DNA of 64,000 bases, taken from contig NZ_KE557314.1 in assembly GCF_000442275.2 (NCBI RefSeq), forward strand, positions 248,001-312,000. The letters run 5' to 3'. Positions 62,410-64,000 of this stretch are shown here, piece after piece (position 1 is the stretch's first letter; each line of letters starts with the position of its first letter). The stretch comes from Litoreibacter arenae DSM 19593 (GTDB lineage Bacteria; Pseudomonadota; Alphaproteobacteria; Rhodobacterales; Rhodobacteraceae). Position numbers and translations under genes: made by a program. The notes under the pieces were generated by a model. That model worked only from the letters and a program-made list of their open reading frames with translations. It ran no database searches and had not been told where the DNA came from.

Positions 62410-63609
62410 CTAATCAAAGCGCTCATCCCCGGTCGGTTCAATGTGATCCGCCAAATTCATTTTCTGACGAAACGCTGCAAGTTCGCGATAGAGTCGCAAC
62501 CGGGCACGGCTCTGGTTTCCCAAGGGTCGATGGTCGGGCAGTGAATGCCAAGGGTTGATCCTCAGGTTACGCGCGAAGGCCATTTGACCGGGAGTGTCGA
62601 ATTCCTGAATTGGGATGTGAATCCGGGCCACTGGAATCCATGGAGATTTATCTTCCGGCCAACGCACGGAAGCGTCTTCGATCGGCATCAGATGCGGGTC
62701 GGTCTGAATTTGCACAACCATGTCGAACTCAACAGGCTTGTCGCGTAAGGTTTTGACCATGTTGTCGCGCAGATAGTTCGGCGGAACACGTCCGAAAGGA
62801 ACGCCGGGAATGGCCATTGGAACGTCTGTCAGGGGCTTGTACGAATAAAGCATCGCCTGCCCTTCCCCAAGCAGGTACGGCACGCAGCTATAATACCTAT
62901 GACCAAGCGGATTGTATTGCGTCTGATTCCACAGCCCTTGCATCAGAAAGTCGAGCAAATGCGGGTCTTTTGGGTTGAGAAAATACCAAGCAGGCTCGTC
63001 AATTGTGCTCCAGTATTGCAGCTTCGCATTCTCGCGGATATCGGGCGTCACAAAAGTCGGCGTCACGACGGCGGGCCAGTCTTGCGTGAATTTCTCCTCG
63101 TCCATCAGCTTTTCGCCCGGAACATCCATGAGTTTCACGGACATGGACCCGAAGCCCACGTCGCGGATGTCTTCAGGCACGTCCGGTCCGGGGCCTGCAA
63201 AGCGGACATAGGCGGGATAGCTGCGCTCGGTGGCGAAAACGCCTTTTCGCATATGCTCTGGCAAATCGGGGTGAACCGTAAAAGTAGCATGGACCAAGCC
63301 GTGGGTCTTCGTATTGCCACCACGCTCGTAAGCGCCGGGCTGGAAGTGCAGCTTCATTTGCTCGCGCATCTCGTCAATGATCGCTTGCAGGCTCTCTTCT
63401 TCCCAGTCGAACAGCTTTTCCTCAGCCAGCCCAAGGCCATGGTCCACCCGTTTGCGGTTCTTGAGGTATTGGATCAGCTTGGCCAGTGGTTCACGTACAA
63501 CACGGTCAAGGCCACGGCGAAAAAACGGCTCAAAGCGCCGCTCGATATTTAATCCGGTTTGCACGGCTTTGTGCAGCAGGCGGCGAATAGCAAGAAGGAT
63601 AGCGCGCAT
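62410..63609 (-). CDS. Catalase-family heme protein
   Basis: A 399-residue member of the catalase-related family that is shorter than monofunctional catalases. The distal-site His is in TKTHGLVHATFTVH near residue 107, then SYPAYVRFAGPGPDVPEDIR and VGFGSMSVKLMDVPGEK; the proximal Tyr is probably in SRARLRLYRELAAFRQ near the end. The N-terminal ~60 residues are basic with amphipathic helices and no signal peptide. Relatives include hydroperoxide-metabolising enzymes. The gene lies 9 bases after a Dyp-type peroxidase gene in the same direction, so the two heme peroxidases are probably co-expressed. Substrate unknown; H2O2 or lipid peroxides are candidates. Confidence 0.85.
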   Translation of the reverse strand: MRAILLAIRRLLHKAVQTGLNIERRFEPFFRRGLDRVVREPLAKLIQYLKNRKRVDHGLGLAEEKLFDWEEESLQAIIDEMREQMKLHFQPGAYERGGNTKTHGLVHATFTVHPDLPEHMRKGVFATERSYPAYVRFAGPGPDVPEDIRDVGFGSMSVKLMDVPGEKLMDEEKFTQDWPAVVTPTFVTPDIRENAKLQYWSTIDEPAWYFLNPKDPHLLDFLMQGLWNQTQYNPLGHRYYSCVPYLLGEGQAMLYSYKPLTDVPMAIPGVPFGRVPPNYLRDNMVKTLRDKPVEFDMVVQIQTDPHLMPIEDASVRWPEDKSPWIPVARIHIPIQEFDTPGQMAFARNLRINPWHSLPDHRPLGNQSRARLRLYRELAAFRQKMNLADHIEPTGDERFD

Positions 63610-63618
63610 GAATTTCTC

Positions 63619-64000
63619 CTAACTTGCCGTCGTGGCAATGTAGCGAAGCGCTTTAAGGCCCGGCATGAAGAAGTAACCGCCCCCTTTGACGGTGACGAAT
63701 TGCGGTAAGTTGGCGTGGTGTTCAGGAACCCCTCTCGCCGTTTGGATTGTAAACCCGCCGGTTGCCGCGCCGCCTATCGGCGCTCGGTTGCCCAAAAGCG
63801 GGTCCGCCTCTCCGGTCAAGCCGTCGAACCGGCCTGACGCCATCCATGCATTCTGGACGAACTCGAACTGGCGCACGATGTCGGCGCACAGGCATATGAA
63901 GAACAACCCGCGCTCCTCGTCTGATCCTTTGCTTATCGCCTCTTCCGGCGAAAGCTGAGGTCCATAGGCGCGGCCCCGACGCACCAGCCGGTGGAACCGT
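63619..64000 (-). CDS. Dyp-type peroxidase, C-terminal part (5' end outside window)
   Basis: The frame is open to the window edge and stops at 63619, leaving 127 codons. It reads HRLVRRGRAYGPQLSPEEAI, which contains the proximal heme His of dye-decolorising peroxidases, followed by GLFFICLCADIVRQFEFVQN and the C-terminal VKGGGYFFMPGLKALRYIA. The family signature GxxDG, which carries the distal Asp, is outside the window. Dyp peroxidases oxidise bulky substrates with H2O2. It is upstream of and co-directional with the catalase-family gene, 9 bases apart. Confidence 0.87.
   Translation of the reverse strand, partial: RFHRLVRRGRAYGPQLSPEEAISKGSDEERGLFFICLCADIVRQFEFVQNAWMASGRFDGLTGEADPLLGNRAPIGGAATGGFTIQTARGVPEHHANLPQFVTVKGGGYFFMPGLKALRYIATTAS

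Overview
The window looks like a chromosomal segment of a marine Rhodobacteraceae (Roseobacter-group) alphaproteobacterium. The grounds are high GC in most genes, a SAM/SAH-type riboswitch in front of metK (a class described from Rhodobacterales), TAXI-TRAP transport genes, many CoA-thioester catabolic genes, and the housekeeping neighbourhoods ybeY-corC-lnt-metK-trmB and cmk/rpsA/ihfB/trpF/trpB. This assignment is inference from gene content and sequence style; no database was searched.

Layout. (1) 1-2582, minus: an envelope-lipid set (EEP phosphatase, CDP-alcohol phosphatidyltransferase, membrane sulfatase-like protein cut by the window start), then a secreted YceI protein on plus. (2) 3313-15863: a catabolic cluster around a LysR regulator: two acyl-CoA dehydrogenases, a nitronate monooxygenase-like flavoprotein, a mesaconyl-C4-CoA/itaconyl-CoA hydratase-type protein, a CitE-type lyase, a two-subunit CoA-transferase, a fused TAXI-TRAP permease and its receptor, and a class III CoA-transferase. 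Together they suggest uptake, CoA activation and cleavage of a small branched dicarboxylate. A 31-codon relic resembling a citryl-CoA lyase N-terminus sits inside the operon. (3) 15870-26002: a second CoA operon (membrane protein, enoyl-CoA hydratase/isomerase, MaoC hydratase, NDP-forming acyl-CoA synthetase, SCP-x-type thiolase, OB-fold partner, PaaI thioesterase, acyl-CoA dehydrogenase) divergent from an IclR regulator and an SDR dehydrogenase, forming a complete beta-oxidation-like set.

(4) 26043-34336: an apparent genomic island of about 8.3 kb. Its ends are an exact 15-bp direct repeat that includes the 3' end of tRNA-Ser(GCU). It carries an IS481-type element, a five-gene envelope-glycan set (two family-2 glycosyltransferases, a flippase-like membrane protein, a methyltransferase, a GT39/ArnT-like membrane protein), a possible phage capsid-assembly fragment and a truncated hsdM. 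No integrase remains visible.

(5) 34800-44097: housekeeping and metabolism (ychF, trpA, an aldehyde dehydrogenase, an L-lactate dehydrogenase-type flavoprotein, an MFS transporter, rplY, pth, a serine hydrolase, a DUF2237 protein). (6) 44256-45856: a slipin downstream of a structured, tRNA-like RNA locus with two T-arms; this is the most unusual arrangement here. (7) 46158-64000: mostly minus-strand core genes (trpB, trpF, lapA-like, ihfB, rpsA, cmk, aroA, rpiB, trmB, metK with its riboswitch, lnt, corC-like, ybeY), a catalase-family protein and the end of a Dyp-type peroxidase cut by the window edge. No CRISPR array, rRNA or replication origin was seen.
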